Below are positions 19,598 through 27,450 of a stretch of 64,000 nucleotides of DNA, piece after piece. The DNA is taken from positions 30,838-94,837 of the forward strand of contig JABCZG010000019.1 of NCBI GenBank assembly GCA_013289835.1, given 5' to 3'. The DNA is from Acidobacteriota bacterium (lineage in GTDB: Bacteria > Acidobacteriota > Terriglobia > Acidiferrales > UBA7541). The notes below the pieces were generated by a model. That model was not told where the DNA came from. It saw only the letters and a program-made list of their open reading frames with translations, and made no database searches. A program made the translations under genes and the position numbers. The first letter of the stretch is position 1. Every line of letters starts with the position of its first letter.

Positions 19598-20758
19598 CTA
19601 TTCTTCGTCGCCGTCGAGGCCGTCGACAGGCGTGATGGTGCCGAAGAGGCCGTCGGTTTCATTGTTAGGACCAGCGGTGAAATACAGCGTGTTTGCGAGC
19701 CCCGCTGTCCCATCGTTGCCGAACGTAAGCGACCACAGCCCATCAATGAACATGAGCGAATTGTCAGGGTTCCTTACGAAGCCGATGAACTTGTGGGTGA
19801 AGCCATTGAACGCGGCGATCCAGCCGCTGCGGAAATTACCAACGAGAATGGCGTTGCTGAACTCGCCGAAATCCCGGGTGGTCCACACCGTGCCCCAGGG
19901 TGCATTGAACCAGTCGCCGTGCTCGAGGTGGCCGATGTGTTTGCCTTCTGGAGTGAAGAGTTCGACGAATCCGAAGCCAGTCCCGCCGACGGGATCGTGC
20001 CTGGGCGCATCCTGCTTGGCGTAGGTGACGAACAGAATGCCCCCGATGTTCTGAACATTGAATGGAGCGAAACCCGCCGGGACGCGGTCGCCATCATGAT
20101 CGTCGCCGTCATGGTCGCCATCCCCATTGGGATTGAACGCATCGTCACCAAGGTGCACGCGCTTGAAGTTCGTATCATAAACCTCGACTCTCGCCGACCT
20201 GAAATTCGTGACGTAAAGAAACTTGTTGCCATTGATTTCGCCGGAGGTCGCGCCCTTGTAGACGGCGCCATTGGGCCCGCCATTTTGGGAGTTGTCAACG
20301 ACCAGCACGGCGCTTTGTCCGCTGTTCCAGCCGGAGATTGTTCCGTCCTCCGTCGCGAAAATGAAATGAGCAGACTTGCCGGGGGCCACCAGAAAATCGG
20401 TGGCGCTGCCGTTGAAAACCACACCCGTCGGAGCGGACTGCGTACCAGGCGCAAAACCCGGGGGCGGTACTGTGACCGTGCCGGTGCCATTAATGGGAAT
20501 AGCCACGCCCGCGCCGGTATATAACGTGGAGGTGCCGGAATTGTTGTTGGCGACCCAGAAAGGGCTGCCGTTCGGGGATCGTGTGAGTCCCCAAGGGTTC
20601 TTTAAATTGGGATCAGTAGGGTTGGGCGTGGAAATGGAGGCCAGGTCAGAAACGAGGTTCGTTTGTTTGTAATGTTGCGCTTGTGCTACGGCGGGGAGCA
20701 AGAAAAGCGAAAGTGCAAAGACTGGAACAGACTTCCAGGACTTCCATGTGGACAGCAT
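19598..20758 (-). CDS. TIGR03118-family secreted protein
   Basis: A 386-residue exported protein with a signal peptide (MLSTWKSWKSVPVFALSLFLLPAVAQAQ). The repeated motifs 'NPWGLTRSPNGSPFWVANNN', 'APTGVVFNGS', 'GAVYKGATSG' and 'NAPWGTVW' are typical of the TIGR03118 family, probably a beta-propeller related to NHL/SMP-30-like proteins. No enzyme activity is established for the family. An unusual acidic/histidine insertion 'GDGDHDGDDHDGD' in the middle looks able to bind divalent metal. It is a monocistronic gene, with a terminator-like hairpin just beyond its stop. Confidence 0.85.
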   Translation of the reverse strand: MLSTWKSWKSVPVFALSLFLLPAVAQAQHYKQTNLVSDLASISTPNPTDPNLKNPWGLTRSPNGSPFWVANNNSGTSTLYTGAGVAIPINGTGTVTVPPPGFAPGTQSAPTGVVFNGSATDFLVAPGKSAHFIFATEDGTISGWNSGQSAVLVVDNSQNGGPNGAVYKGATSGEINGNKFLYVTNFRSARVEVYDTNFKRVHLGDDAFNPNGDGDHDGDDHDGDRVPAGFAPFNVQNIGGILFVTYAKQDAPRHDPVGGTGFGFVELFTPEGKHIGHLEHGDWFNAPWGTVWTTRDFGEFSNAILVGNFRSGWIAAFNGFTHKFIGFVRNPDNSLMFIDGLWSLTFGNDGTAGLANTLYFTAGPNNETDGLFGTITPVDGLDGDEE

Positions 20759-20908
20759 TTAAGAATCCTTCCAAAGCTAGATTTTCGGTGCGAAACACGT
20801 CCCATGTGCTCGCAGACGAACTTCCGCCGGCTGGACTCGCGCTGCTTTGATGCAAGCCGTATTCCAAGGTTACAAGCCCGGCCGGCGATGATCTGCGCTT
20901 GAGAACAA

Positions 20909-20951
20909 GGAACTTGCCTGAGCGGTACTACACCGATCGGAGGTAAGTTCC
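20909..20951 (-). terminator. Long stem-loop downstream of the metallophosphoesterase gene
   Basis: An 11-bp stem with one G-U type mismatch (GGAACTTGCCT, 20909-20919; AGGTAAGTTCC, 20941-20951) encloses a 21-nt loop that itself contains CCGATCGG. It lies about 105 bp past the stop of the metallophosphoesterase gene (minus strand), and on that strand is followed by TTGTTCTC, only weakly T-rich. A role as a transcript end is inferred. The remaining sequence between 20759 and 21056 shows nothing recognisable. Confidence 0.35.
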
Positions 20952-21056
20952 AAAAATCTGAAGCAACGAATCGAAGAGAATACCGAAGACTGGAGGGATT
21001 TATTCCCGGTTCGCCTGGAGCCCGGGGCGATTACGACCGTATGGGGGGAAGACTAG

Positions 21057-22463
21057 TTAGGCAGCGCGAAGCACAATCAAACTAATTTCCGGTGGTACAC
21101 CCAGGCGGACGGGAGCGCCGACGGTTCCGAGGCCACGATTCACGTAAAGATGGGCCATGGCTGACAAAGACGAGGCGAAGAGCGAAGGGCTAAACGTCCG
21201 GGGACCGCGCGAATTCGGAGCCGCACGGTCGGTGGGTGCGGGCGCGAACAGCGGACGCTGGTAAAGACCGGCGATGTAGTCGGTGATGAAGCGAGCCGGG
21301 CTTAGGCGATGATCGAGAATTTCCACCTGGATCTGGCCGCCGTGCGTGTGGCCGGCGAGAGAAAGTTCGATGCCGAGTCCGGCCGCGCGATTGAAGGTGT
21401 TCGGATTGTGCGACAGGAGAATATTGGGCATGTCGCGGCGAACAAGCGGCGCGACATTGGCCAGAGTCTGCTGCCGCTGGCCGCGCGGAGTGCGTTCACG
21501 CTGGTAGTCCACGCCTATGAGGTTGAACTGTGCACCCTTGAAAGCGATTGCGGCGTTCTCGTGTCGTAAAAGCTTCATCCCAGCCTGGGTGTAAAGTTCA
21601 GCGGCTTCGTCTTCCACGCGCGCGTATATTTCATGATTGCCGTTGCAGCCCCACGTGCCGAGCGGCGCATGCAAACGACGAACTTCATCCACGCAATCGG
21701 AAATGGAGTCGCCCACGCCAGTGATGAGATCGCCGGTGACGACGGCGAGATCGGCGCCGAGATCGTTAGCCATATCCACGGCGCGGCGCACTTGCGAGCG
21801 GGACATGTAGCCGCTCAGGTGAATGTCGCTGATCTGCACGATTTGCATGCCGTCCAGCGCAGCCGGCAAATTGTGCATGGGAATTTCAATGCGGCGCACC
21901 TGATAGTTCAGGCGCTCGGCGGCAAAACCATACATCGCGCCGAGAAATGGAGCGGCGCCGGCAGCAGCGGTGGCAGCGCGAAAAAAGTAGCGCCGGCCGG
22001 GGTCCGCAACGATCTCAGGAGCATCGGAAGCGGCAGACGATCGTGTGGCTGCAGCTGACGGGGCTACGGATTCTTTGGCGGCTGCGGCATGCAGCCATCT
22101 CCAGACGCGCTCCAGCCCGTGAACAACCTTCACGGCCAAATACCCAAACAGCGCGCTGAAAAACCACAGACCCGTGAGCACGGAAACCATCGAGGGCTGC
22201 GGAACGATGCGGCGCTGGCCAAGACTGAAACTCCCCGCGATGGTGAAGATAACGACCAAAAGCGCCGCGATATAGGCCACTCGGACTCCCACGCGGAGCG
22301 AGACCCGGCCCCAATTTGCGGTCACCCGCCAGAGTGCCCGATACCAGAAGCGCTGGGACATGTACAGCAGTGTCAGGATGCCCAAGACGATCGCGATTCT
22401 CAGCACTAAATAGCCCCAATTCACGTTGGTGGTGCCCCCAGGCACGAACCTTAAGTTTAGCAT
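21057..22463 (-). CDS. Membrane-anchored metallophosphoesterase (YkuE-like)
   Basis: About 468 residues from the ATG at 22463. The N-terminal part contains roughly three to four hydrophobic helices (e.g. 'YLVLRIAIVLGILTLLYM' and 'VAYIAALLVVIFTIAGSF'), then an Ala-rich linker and a twin-arginine-like 'GRRYFFRAATAAAGAAPFLG'. The C-terminal calcineurin-like domain has all metal motifs: 'ISDIHLSG', 'VVTGDLITG', 'GNHE', 'LLSHNP' and 'LAGHTHGGQ'. Relatives dephosphorylate lipids such as UDP-diacylglucosamine (LpxH/LpxG) or undecaprenyl compounds, but the substrate here is unknown. It is divergent from the DinB gene, with about 160 bp between their starts. Confidence 0.9.
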   Translation of the reverse strand: MLNLRFVPGGTTNVNWGYLVLRIAIVLGILTLLYMSQRFWYRALWRVTANWGRVSLRVGVRVAYIAALLVVIFTIAGSFSLGQRRIVPQPSMVSVLTGLWFFSALFGYLAVKVVHGLERVWRWLHAAAAKESVAPSAAATRSSAASDAPEIVADPGRRYFFRAATAAAGAAPFLGAMYGFAAERLNYQVRRIEIPMHNLPAALDGMQIVQISDIHLSGYMSRSQVRRAVDMANDLGADLAVVTGDLITGVGDSISDCVDEVRRLHAPLGTWGCNGNHEIYARVEDEAAELYTQAGMKLLRHENAAIAFKGAQFNLIGVDYQRERTPRGQRQQTLANVAPLVRRDMPNILLSHNPNTFNRAAGLGIELSLAGHTHGGQIQVEILDHRLSPARFITDYIAGLYQRPLFAPAPTDRAAPNSRGPRTFSPSLFASSLSAMAHLYVNRGLGTVGAPVRLGVPPEISLIVLRAA

Positions 22464-22625
22464 GTGCGGTCCCGGGAATAGAGCATGACGCAGGCCTCTT
22501 TGCTGCGTAAGATGAACCCCCGCGGAAGACAGACGTTTTGACGGCAAATTCGTGGAAACGCCTGACAGGGTGATGCGTCTGAAGGAATGAACGTCCGACA
22601 CCCGGACGAATCGGAGGAGAAACTT

Positions 22626-23195
22626 ATGACGAAGTGGAACGTGGTTGCGGGCCTCGTGTTGGCGGCAGGGCTGGCGGTCCTTCCCCTCGTGTCACAGGAA
22701 AAGAAACCCGAAGCACCCAAGCCTGCGGTGAGTCCGACGCAGGCAGTTCTCGATCAATGGAATGACATCGGCCGTAAACTGATCGCCATGGCCGAGGATT
22801 TTCCCGAGGACAAGTATGAATTTAAACCGAATCCGGAGCAGCGCAGCTTCCGGGAGGGCCTGCTGCACGTCGCGGACACCAACTATTTCTTCACCAATCC
22901 GGTGAAGGGAGAAAAACCACCCACGAAAGAAGATTTCTCAAAAGACACCCTCAAGACCAAGGCGGCAGTGGCCGCCTACGTGAAGAAATCCTTTGCCGAT
23001 GGCGCGGCGGCGATCAAAGCCAAAGGCGATGCGGGACTGAATACCCTGGTCGTCGATCCGTACGCCAATCAGAAAGTGCGCGTGATTGATTTTGCGTACG
23101 GCTTCATCGAGCATTCGGGCGAACACTACGGGCAGCTGGTTGTCTACTACCGTGTGGCAGGAATGGTGCCGCCGGAGTCGCGGCCGAAGAAATAA
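22626..23195 (+). CDS. DinB-family protein, exported
   Basis: A 189-residue DinB/YfiT-type four-helix bundle protein. The start at 22626 is set by GGAGGAG six nt upstream. A signal peptide (MTKWNVVAGLVLAAGLAVLPLVSQ) precedes the domain, so it acts outside the cytoplasm, as often seen in Acidobacteria. Metal-binding His residues are visible in 'GLLHVADTNYFF' and 'EHSGEHYGQLVVYYR', which match the three-His site of the family. DinB proteins are putative metal-dependent hydrolases or thiol transferases, with no known substrate here. A strong terminator follows at 23231-23263. Confidence 0.87.
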   Translation: MTKWNVVAGLVLAAGLAVLPLVSQEKKPEAPKPAVSPTQAVLDQWNDIGRKLIAMAEDFPEDKYEFKPNPEQRSFREGLLHVADTNYFFTNPVKGEKPPTKEDFSKDTLKTKAAVAAYVKKSFADGAAAIKAKGDAGLNTLVVDPYANQKVRVIDFAYGFIEHSGEHYGQLVVYYRVAGMVPPESRPKK

Positions 23196-23230
23196 GAGGT
23201 AAGGAAAAAACGAAGTAACCAGGAAACGGT

Positions 23231-23263
23231 GGGCGCGGTGCTGAGCACTGCGCCCGTTTTTTT
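23231..23263 (+). terminator. Rho-independent terminator of the DinB gene
   Basis: GGGCGC-G-GTGCT-G-AGCAC-T-GCGCCC forms a stem-loop (23231-23255) with a single mismatch, followed by seven T (23257-23263). It lies 36 bp after the DinB stop, and also lies between this gene and the convergent DUF255 gene ending at 23275. Confidence 0.85.
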
Positions 23264-23274
23264 GTGACTTATGA

Positions 23275-25407
23275 TTAGAAGGTTGCAGCTCCAGTGGCGC
23301 CATTCTCGAGGAGGGTGGTCAGTTGCTTGGGATCGCTAGTGGGCGGGAGACAGGTGTTGCCGGAACAGACTATGGCGAGAGGCTTGTTGGCAGGAAGATG
23401 CGGGAGCGTTTCCTTTAGGGCTCCGGCAAGATGGAGTTGCGGCGTTTCCGCGGTGACGCGCAAGACGGACTTGCCGAAGCGGTAGACGCGGTGGGCGGCG
23501 TCTTCGAGGGCTTGCGCGGCGGGGTCGCTCGAATCCCCGGTGATGACGACTTGCAACGGATAATGCGCGAAAAGCGTGGCGGCGAGGCCGTAGGTCGCGG
23601 CGAAGAGGCCGTATTGCGGGGCGATACCTGCGAAGGCTTCGAGCGTTCTCTTTGCGAACGCGTGATAACGCTCATCGCCGGTGAAGGCGTGCATTCGAAT
23701 CAGCGCGATGGCGGCAACGGAATTGGCGCTGGGCGTCGGGGAATCCTGGAACGGTTTGCGGCGGACATCGAGGCCACCCATGGGCGCAGCGTCGGACGGG
23801 CGATCGAAAAAGCCGCCGCCTTCGGCGTCTCCGTAGCGCGCGATGGCGAGATCCATCGTTTTTTGCGCGGCGGTGAAATAGCGCGGGTCGAGCGTGGCCT
23901 CGTAAGCGTCCAGAAGCGCGATGACGCTGAAGACTTGATCGTCGAGCGAGCCTTCCAGCGCAGGGCCGCCGATGCGATGGCCGAAGCCGCGGGATTCGCT
24001 CCAGACTTCCTTCAACATGCGGTCGAGGGTTTTCAGGGCGAAGGCGCGGCACTGTTCCGCGATCCATGGTGTGAAGAGCGCGTGAGATGCTGCCAGGAAT
24101 GCGGACACGAACATCGCGTTCCAGGCAACGTACATCGTTTTGTCAACGAATGGCGTAGGACGTTGAAGGCGCGCCTTCATCATTTTTGCTTCTGCATTCG
24201 ACTTTATGGTGACGATATCCCACGCATCGCGCTCCAGAATTTGGGCGATCTCCTCGAAACCGCGTGCGATCCAGAGAACATTCTTAGCGGGATTGTGATG
24301 CATTTCGCCGTGGGCTTCGACGTCGTAGTAAAGCTCGATCACCCGAGATTCTTCAGGAGTTAAGGCGGCACGAACTTCTTCGAGCGTCCAGGTGAAATAG
24401 TCTCCATCATCTTCAAGCGAATAGTCTGCGTCCTGGCTGGCGTAGAAGCCACCGTTTTCCTCATCGGACAGGACAGAAATTACCCACATTACAATGCTTT
24501 GAGCGGTGTCAGTAAACGAGGCCTCCCAGTCGTGTTTTTCACTCAATTGAGCGGCATGCAAGTAGTTTTTGAGGAGCTCGGAATTGTCGTAAGACATTTT
24601 CTCGAAGTGGGGCACGAGCCAGCGCTCGTCCACGGAGTAGCGGTGGAAGCCGCCGGCAAGCTGGTCGTAGACTCCACCGCGGGCCATTTTTTCGAGGGTG
24701 GTTTCGGCCATGGCCAGGAGATGTTTTTCTTTCGTCTGTTGATAGCGCTCGAGGAGGAGATCGATGGCCGAAGCATGCGGAAATTTCGGAGCGCGGCCGA
24801 AGCCGCCGTTCTTGATATCGAAGAGTTTAGTGATCGAGCTGATTTGCTCCTCGACGACGCCGAGATCGAAGTCGGCGCGCGCGCCAGTGAAGATTTCGGC
24901 CTGCGAGACGGCGTCGGCCAGAGAATTGGCGGCGCGCTCCAGTTCGGCACGTTTGTTGCGGTAGGAATCGGCGACGGCCAGAAGGATGCGGCGAAAACCG
25001 GGGCGGCCCATCTGATCTTCGGGCGGAAAATACGTGCCGCCGAAAAACGGTTTCCCGTCGGAAAGCAGAAATCCGGTGAGCGGCCAGCCGCCCTGCCCGG
25101 AGATGGCACTGATGGCGGATTGGTAGCGGGAATCCACGTCGGGGCGCTCGTCGCGGTCCACTTTTACCGGAACAAAATGTTCGTTGATGATTTTCGCGAT
25201 TTCAACGTTCTCGTAGCTTTCGCGGTCAATGACATGGCACCAGTGGCACCACACGGCGCCAATGTCGAGAAGAATCGGCTTGTCCTCTGCCTTCGCGCGC
25301 GCGAAGGCTGCGTCGCCCCATTCGTGCCAGTCAATGGGCTGATGCGCGGCGGAACGCAAGTAGGGGCTGGCGGAATCTTTCAGGCGGTTTTCAGGATGGT
25401 CGCTCAA
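23275..25407 (-). CDS. Thioredoxin-domain/glycosidase-like protein (DUF255, YyaL/SPATA20 family)
   Basis: 710 residues, matching the size of the YyaL/SSP411 family. The N-terminal DUF255 thioredoxin-like domain contains 'PIDWHEWGDAAFARAK' and the active-site-like 'GAVWCHWCHVIDRESY' (CHWC). The rest is an alpha/alpha six-barrel resembling N-acylglucosamine epimerases and cellobiose epimerases ('GGVYDQLAGGFHRYSVDERW', 'MSYDNSELLKNY'). The biochemical role of the family is not known; a redox-linked role is usually assumed from the Cys pair. It is the only gene on its strand before the DUF2203 gene, 62 bp away. Confidence 0.9.
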   Translation of the reverse strand: MSDHPENRLKDSASPYLRSAAHQPIDWHEWGDAAFARAKAEDKPILLDIGAVWCHWCHVIDRESYENVEIAKIINEHFVPVKVDRDERPDVDSRYQSAISAISGQGGWPLTGFLLSDGKPFFGGTYFPPEDQMGRPGFRRILLAVADSYRNKRAELERAANSLADAVSQAEIFTGARADFDLGVVEEQISSITKLFDIKNGGFGRAPKFPHASAIDLLLERYQQTKEKHLLAMAETTLEKMARGGVYDQLAGGFHRYSVDERWLVPHFEKMSYDNSELLKNYLHAAQLSEKHDWEASFTDTAQSIVMWVISVLSDEENGGFYASQDADYSLEDDGDYFTWTLEEVRAALTPEESRVIELYYDVEAHGEMHHNPAKNVLWIARGFEEIAQILERDAWDIVTIKSNAEAKMMKARLQRPTPFVDKTMYVAWNAMFVSAFLAASHALFTPWIAEQCRAFALKTLDRMLKEVWSESRGFGHRIGGPALEGSLDDQVFSVIALLDAYEATLDPRYFTAAQKTMDLAIARYGDAEGGGFFDRPSDAAPMGGLDVRRKPFQDSPTPSANSVAAIALIRMHAFTGDERYHAFAKRTLEAFAGIAPQYGLFAATYGLAATLFAHYPLQVVITGDSSDPAAQALEDAAHRVYRFGKSVLRVTAETPQLHLAGALKETLPHLPANKPLAIVCSGNTCLPPTSDPKQLTTLLENGATGAATF

Positions 25408-25469
25408 AGTTGCTCACAGTTTGGATTTGCTAGGGCGCACCGGCCTGAACACCGGCCGCGACAAGGAAA

Positions 25470-25952
25470 TTACTGGACGGTGTCGCCCGGGCCAAGATCG
25501 TGCGGATTAAGCGGCTTGCGCTTCGCAAAACCTTCATCCTGGCGATGATAAAAACGGATGCGGTCTTCGCCGAGCTTCCAGCAGAGATACACGTCCTGGT
25601 TATCAATGACCGCGGGAAAATCGAGGAGCCCGACGTCGAGATCCTTGATCAGGCAACCGGTTTCGAGAATGCGATCAAGCGCGGACTTCATCGTTTCCGC
25701 CAGCTGCGTGTGTTCCATGCGCAAGGTGGCCAGTTTTTCGTAAGGGACGAGCACGCCGCCCATCATCATGATGCGCGCGGAGACGGCGGAAAGATCATTC
25801 TCCAGGCCCGCGAGTTTCTTGCGGCAGCCGATAGCCTCAACGAGAAAGGGCTCGAGTTCCTGCCGGGCGCGCTCCGCTTCGGTCAGCGTGAAGAGCCGCT
25901 GTGGGGGCTCCGGAGATTCGTCCTGCTCCTCTTCGTCGTCTTCGTCTGCCAT
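25470..25952 (-). CDS. DUF2203 family protein
   Basis: A 160-residue protein with the DUF2203 pattern: 'RLFTLTEAERARQELEPFL' near the N-terminus, a long helical middle, and the C-terminal 'GCLIKDLDVGLLDFPAVIDNQDVYLCWKLGEDRI', ending in '...FYHRQDEGFAKRKPL'. The Trp/Leu-rich tail is the best-conserved part of the family. No function is established. The N-terminus is an acidic extension (MADEDDEEEQDESPEPPQ). Short inverted repeats flank it, CAGGCT-CA-AGCCTG at 25994-26007 upstream and a GGCC-rich repeat near 25433 downstream. Confidence 0.85.
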   Translation of the reverse strand: MADEDDEEEQDESPEPPQRLFTLTEAERARQELEPFLVEAIGCRKKLAGLENDLSAVSARIMMMGGVLVPYEKLATLRMEHTQLAETMKSALDRILETGCLIKDLDVGLLDFPAVIDNQDVYLCWKLGEDRIRFYHRQDEGFAKRKPLNPHDLGPGDTVQ

Positions 25953-26086
25953 AGCAATCCGTTTCAGCGCGGTCCACGCGCTGCATAAAGAAACAGGCTC
26001 AAGCCTGCTCTATTCGATGCTAGCGCAAAGTTTGGGTGCGGTCGATGGCAAGATTCCGCGCACCCGCCTTTTGGTGAGATTCGCGT

Positions 26087-27073
26087 TTAGCCGCCGATAA
26101 ATACCATGGTGCGGGAGGGTTGCACGAAACCGGGCTCGTTGATGCGGTGGCCCTCTTCTTTTTCCATGACCACCGAGCAGATGTAGGTGGACAAATCCTC
26201 GTCGGACGCGCCTTCGCGCAGCAACGAGCGAAGATCATGGTCGTCCTTGCTGAACAGGCAAGTGCGCAGCTTGCCGTCGGCGGTGAGCCGGATGCGCGAG
26301 CAGTGGCCACAGAATGGCTGCGTCACCGGAGCGATGAGGCCGATCTCGCCGGGCGCGCCATCGGCAAAACGATACTTGCGGGCGGTCTCGCTGCGCTCGT
26401 GCGGAATCTGCGTGAGCGGCCAGCGCGCCTGAATGCGCTGGTGAATCTCCGCAGCGGGAACCACCAGGCCGCGCGTCCAGTGGCGGTCGGCATCCAGTGG
26501 CATGAACTCGATGAAGCGCATAATCACACCGCTCGCGCGCGCGTACGAGGCAAAAGCTTCCACCTCATCATCATTGATGCCGCGCACCAGCACGGCGTTT
26601 ACTTTCGCGGGGGCCAGGCGCGATTTTTGCGCGGCGTCAATACTGTGCATGACGGTGGAGAAAGACTTGGTGCGTGTGATGCGTTCGAATTTGCCGGCGT
26701 CGAGCGAATCCAAGCTGATGTTGATGCGCCGCAGGCCGGCGGCGATCAGCCGGTCGCAGCGTTCCGCAAGTAATTGGCCATTAGTGGTCATCGAAAGGTC
26801 TTCGACGCCGAGGGCGTGGAGACGCGCGATGTAGTCCTCGACACCGTCGCGCACGAGCGGCTCGCCACCGGTGATGCGAATCTTGCGAATGCCGAGGCTC
26901 ATAAAGACTCTGGCAAGCCGGTCGAGCTCCGGCCATGAAAGGATTTCGTCATGATCGCGGTAATTCTCAGGATCGGCGGAGCGGCAGTAGACGCAGCGGA
27001 AGTTGCAGCGATCTGTGATGGAGATGCGCAGGTCGGTGATCTGCCGTCCGAATTTGTCGTGAAGGGTCGTCAT
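26087..27073 (-). CDS. moaA: GTP 3',8-cyclase (molybdenum cofactor biosynthesis)
   Basis: Radical SAM enzyme for the first step of molybdopterin synthesis, turning GTP into 3',8-cH2GTP. The N-terminal cluster motif CNFRCVYC (CX3CX2C, residues 23-30) and 'RITGGEPLVR' are present. The C-terminal second-cluster motif 'FCGHCSRIRLTADGKLRTCL' (CX2C...C) and a C-terminal 'FIGG' are also intact (MoaA ends in Gly-Gly). ATG at 27073 is used; a TTG three codons upstream is less likely. No other moa/moe genes lie next to it. A structured RNA precedes it on the same strand. Confidence 0.95.
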   Translation of the reverse strand: MTTLHDKFGRQITDLRISITDRCNFRCVYCRSADPENYRDHDEILSWPELDRLARVFMSLGIRKIRITGGEPLVRDGVEDYIARLHALGVEDLSMTTNGQLLAERCDRLIAAGLRRINISLDSLDAGKFERITRTKSFSTVMHSIDAAQKSRLAPAKVNAVLVRGINDDEVEAFASYARASGVIMRFIEFMPLDADRHWTRGLVVPAAEIHQRIQARWPLTQIPHERSETARKYRFADGAPGEIGLIAPVTQPFCGHCSRIRLTADGKLRTCLFSKDDHDLRSLLREGASDEDLSTYICSVVMEKEEGHRINEPGFVQPSRTMVFIGG

Positions 27074-27123
27074 GTATCTCAAATCTTCGATGCACCTTCC
27101 GCCGCTCTCGGCGCAAGCACTTT

Positions 27124-27162
27124 GTAAAACAAAACCGCCCGATCCAGTGCTGGGAATCGGGC
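27124..27162 (-). terminator. Intrinsic terminator of the RNA upstream of moaA
   Basis: On the minus strand, GCCCGAT...ATCGGGC (plus coordinates 27137-27143 and 27156-27162) forms a 7-bp stem extended by CCA/TGG. It is followed by GGTTTTGTTTTAC, a T-rich tract ending near 27125. It separates the structured RNA from moaA, and could work as an attenuator. Confidence 0.75.
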
Positions 27163-27349
27163 GCTCACCGAAAAACTACACATTTTCGGTTAGATCGCTC
27201 CTTTCCAAGCACGCGCGAGCCTCGAAAAGCTCGCGACAAGCGGGAGGCCCAGGCGTTTCCACCCAGACCCTCAGTCCCGAAACCGCTCGGGACTTCGCCC
27301 CGGCAGCCGTGGGTTATCTCTCCAGTAGGCCGCAAGGGTCGGAGTTACG
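27124..27349 (-). ncRNA. Structured RNA upstream of moaA (unidentified; 6S RNA or leader/riboswitch candidate)
   Basis: No protein is supported between 27074 and 27450, but the minus strand here is packed with perfect hairpins. They are GTCCCGA/TCGGGAC (27274-27293), GCGAGC/GCTCGC (27215-27234), ACCGAAAA/TTTTCGGT (27167-27190) and a terminator (27124-27162). A sigma70-like promoter lies just upstream (27356-27384). The predicted transcript is about 225 nt, ends 51 bp before the moaA ATG, and could be an independent small RNA such as 6S RNA. Alternatively it is a moaA leader with a terminator, e.g. a molybdenum-cofactor-responsive element. I did not recognise a specific Rfam consensus, so the class is left open. 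Confidence 0.6.
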
Positions 27350-27355
27350 AACCAT

Positions 27356-27384
27356 AGTTTACGCCCTAGGCAAATAGGGCGCAA
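27356..27384 (-). promoter_or_regulatory. Candidate promoter of the structured RNA
   Basis: TTGCGC (27379-27384) and TAAACT (27356-27361) on the minus strand are separated by 17 bp, placing the start near 27349. A perfect palindromic hairpin GCCCTA-GGCAAA-TAGGGC fills the spacer (27363-27380) and could be an operator. The promoter call is by eye only. Confidence 0.4.
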
Positions 27385-27450
27385 TCGGCGCTTCCCCGAA
27401 ACCACGGACGAGGCTGCCGCGAGAGATTATGATAGAGTTTTGGCCACGCC

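Noticed and set aside
25433..25470. GGCC-rich inverted repeat between the DUF255 and DUF2203 genes
   Set aside because: The stem is short and imperfect with no T-run; noted only as a possible repeat remnant.
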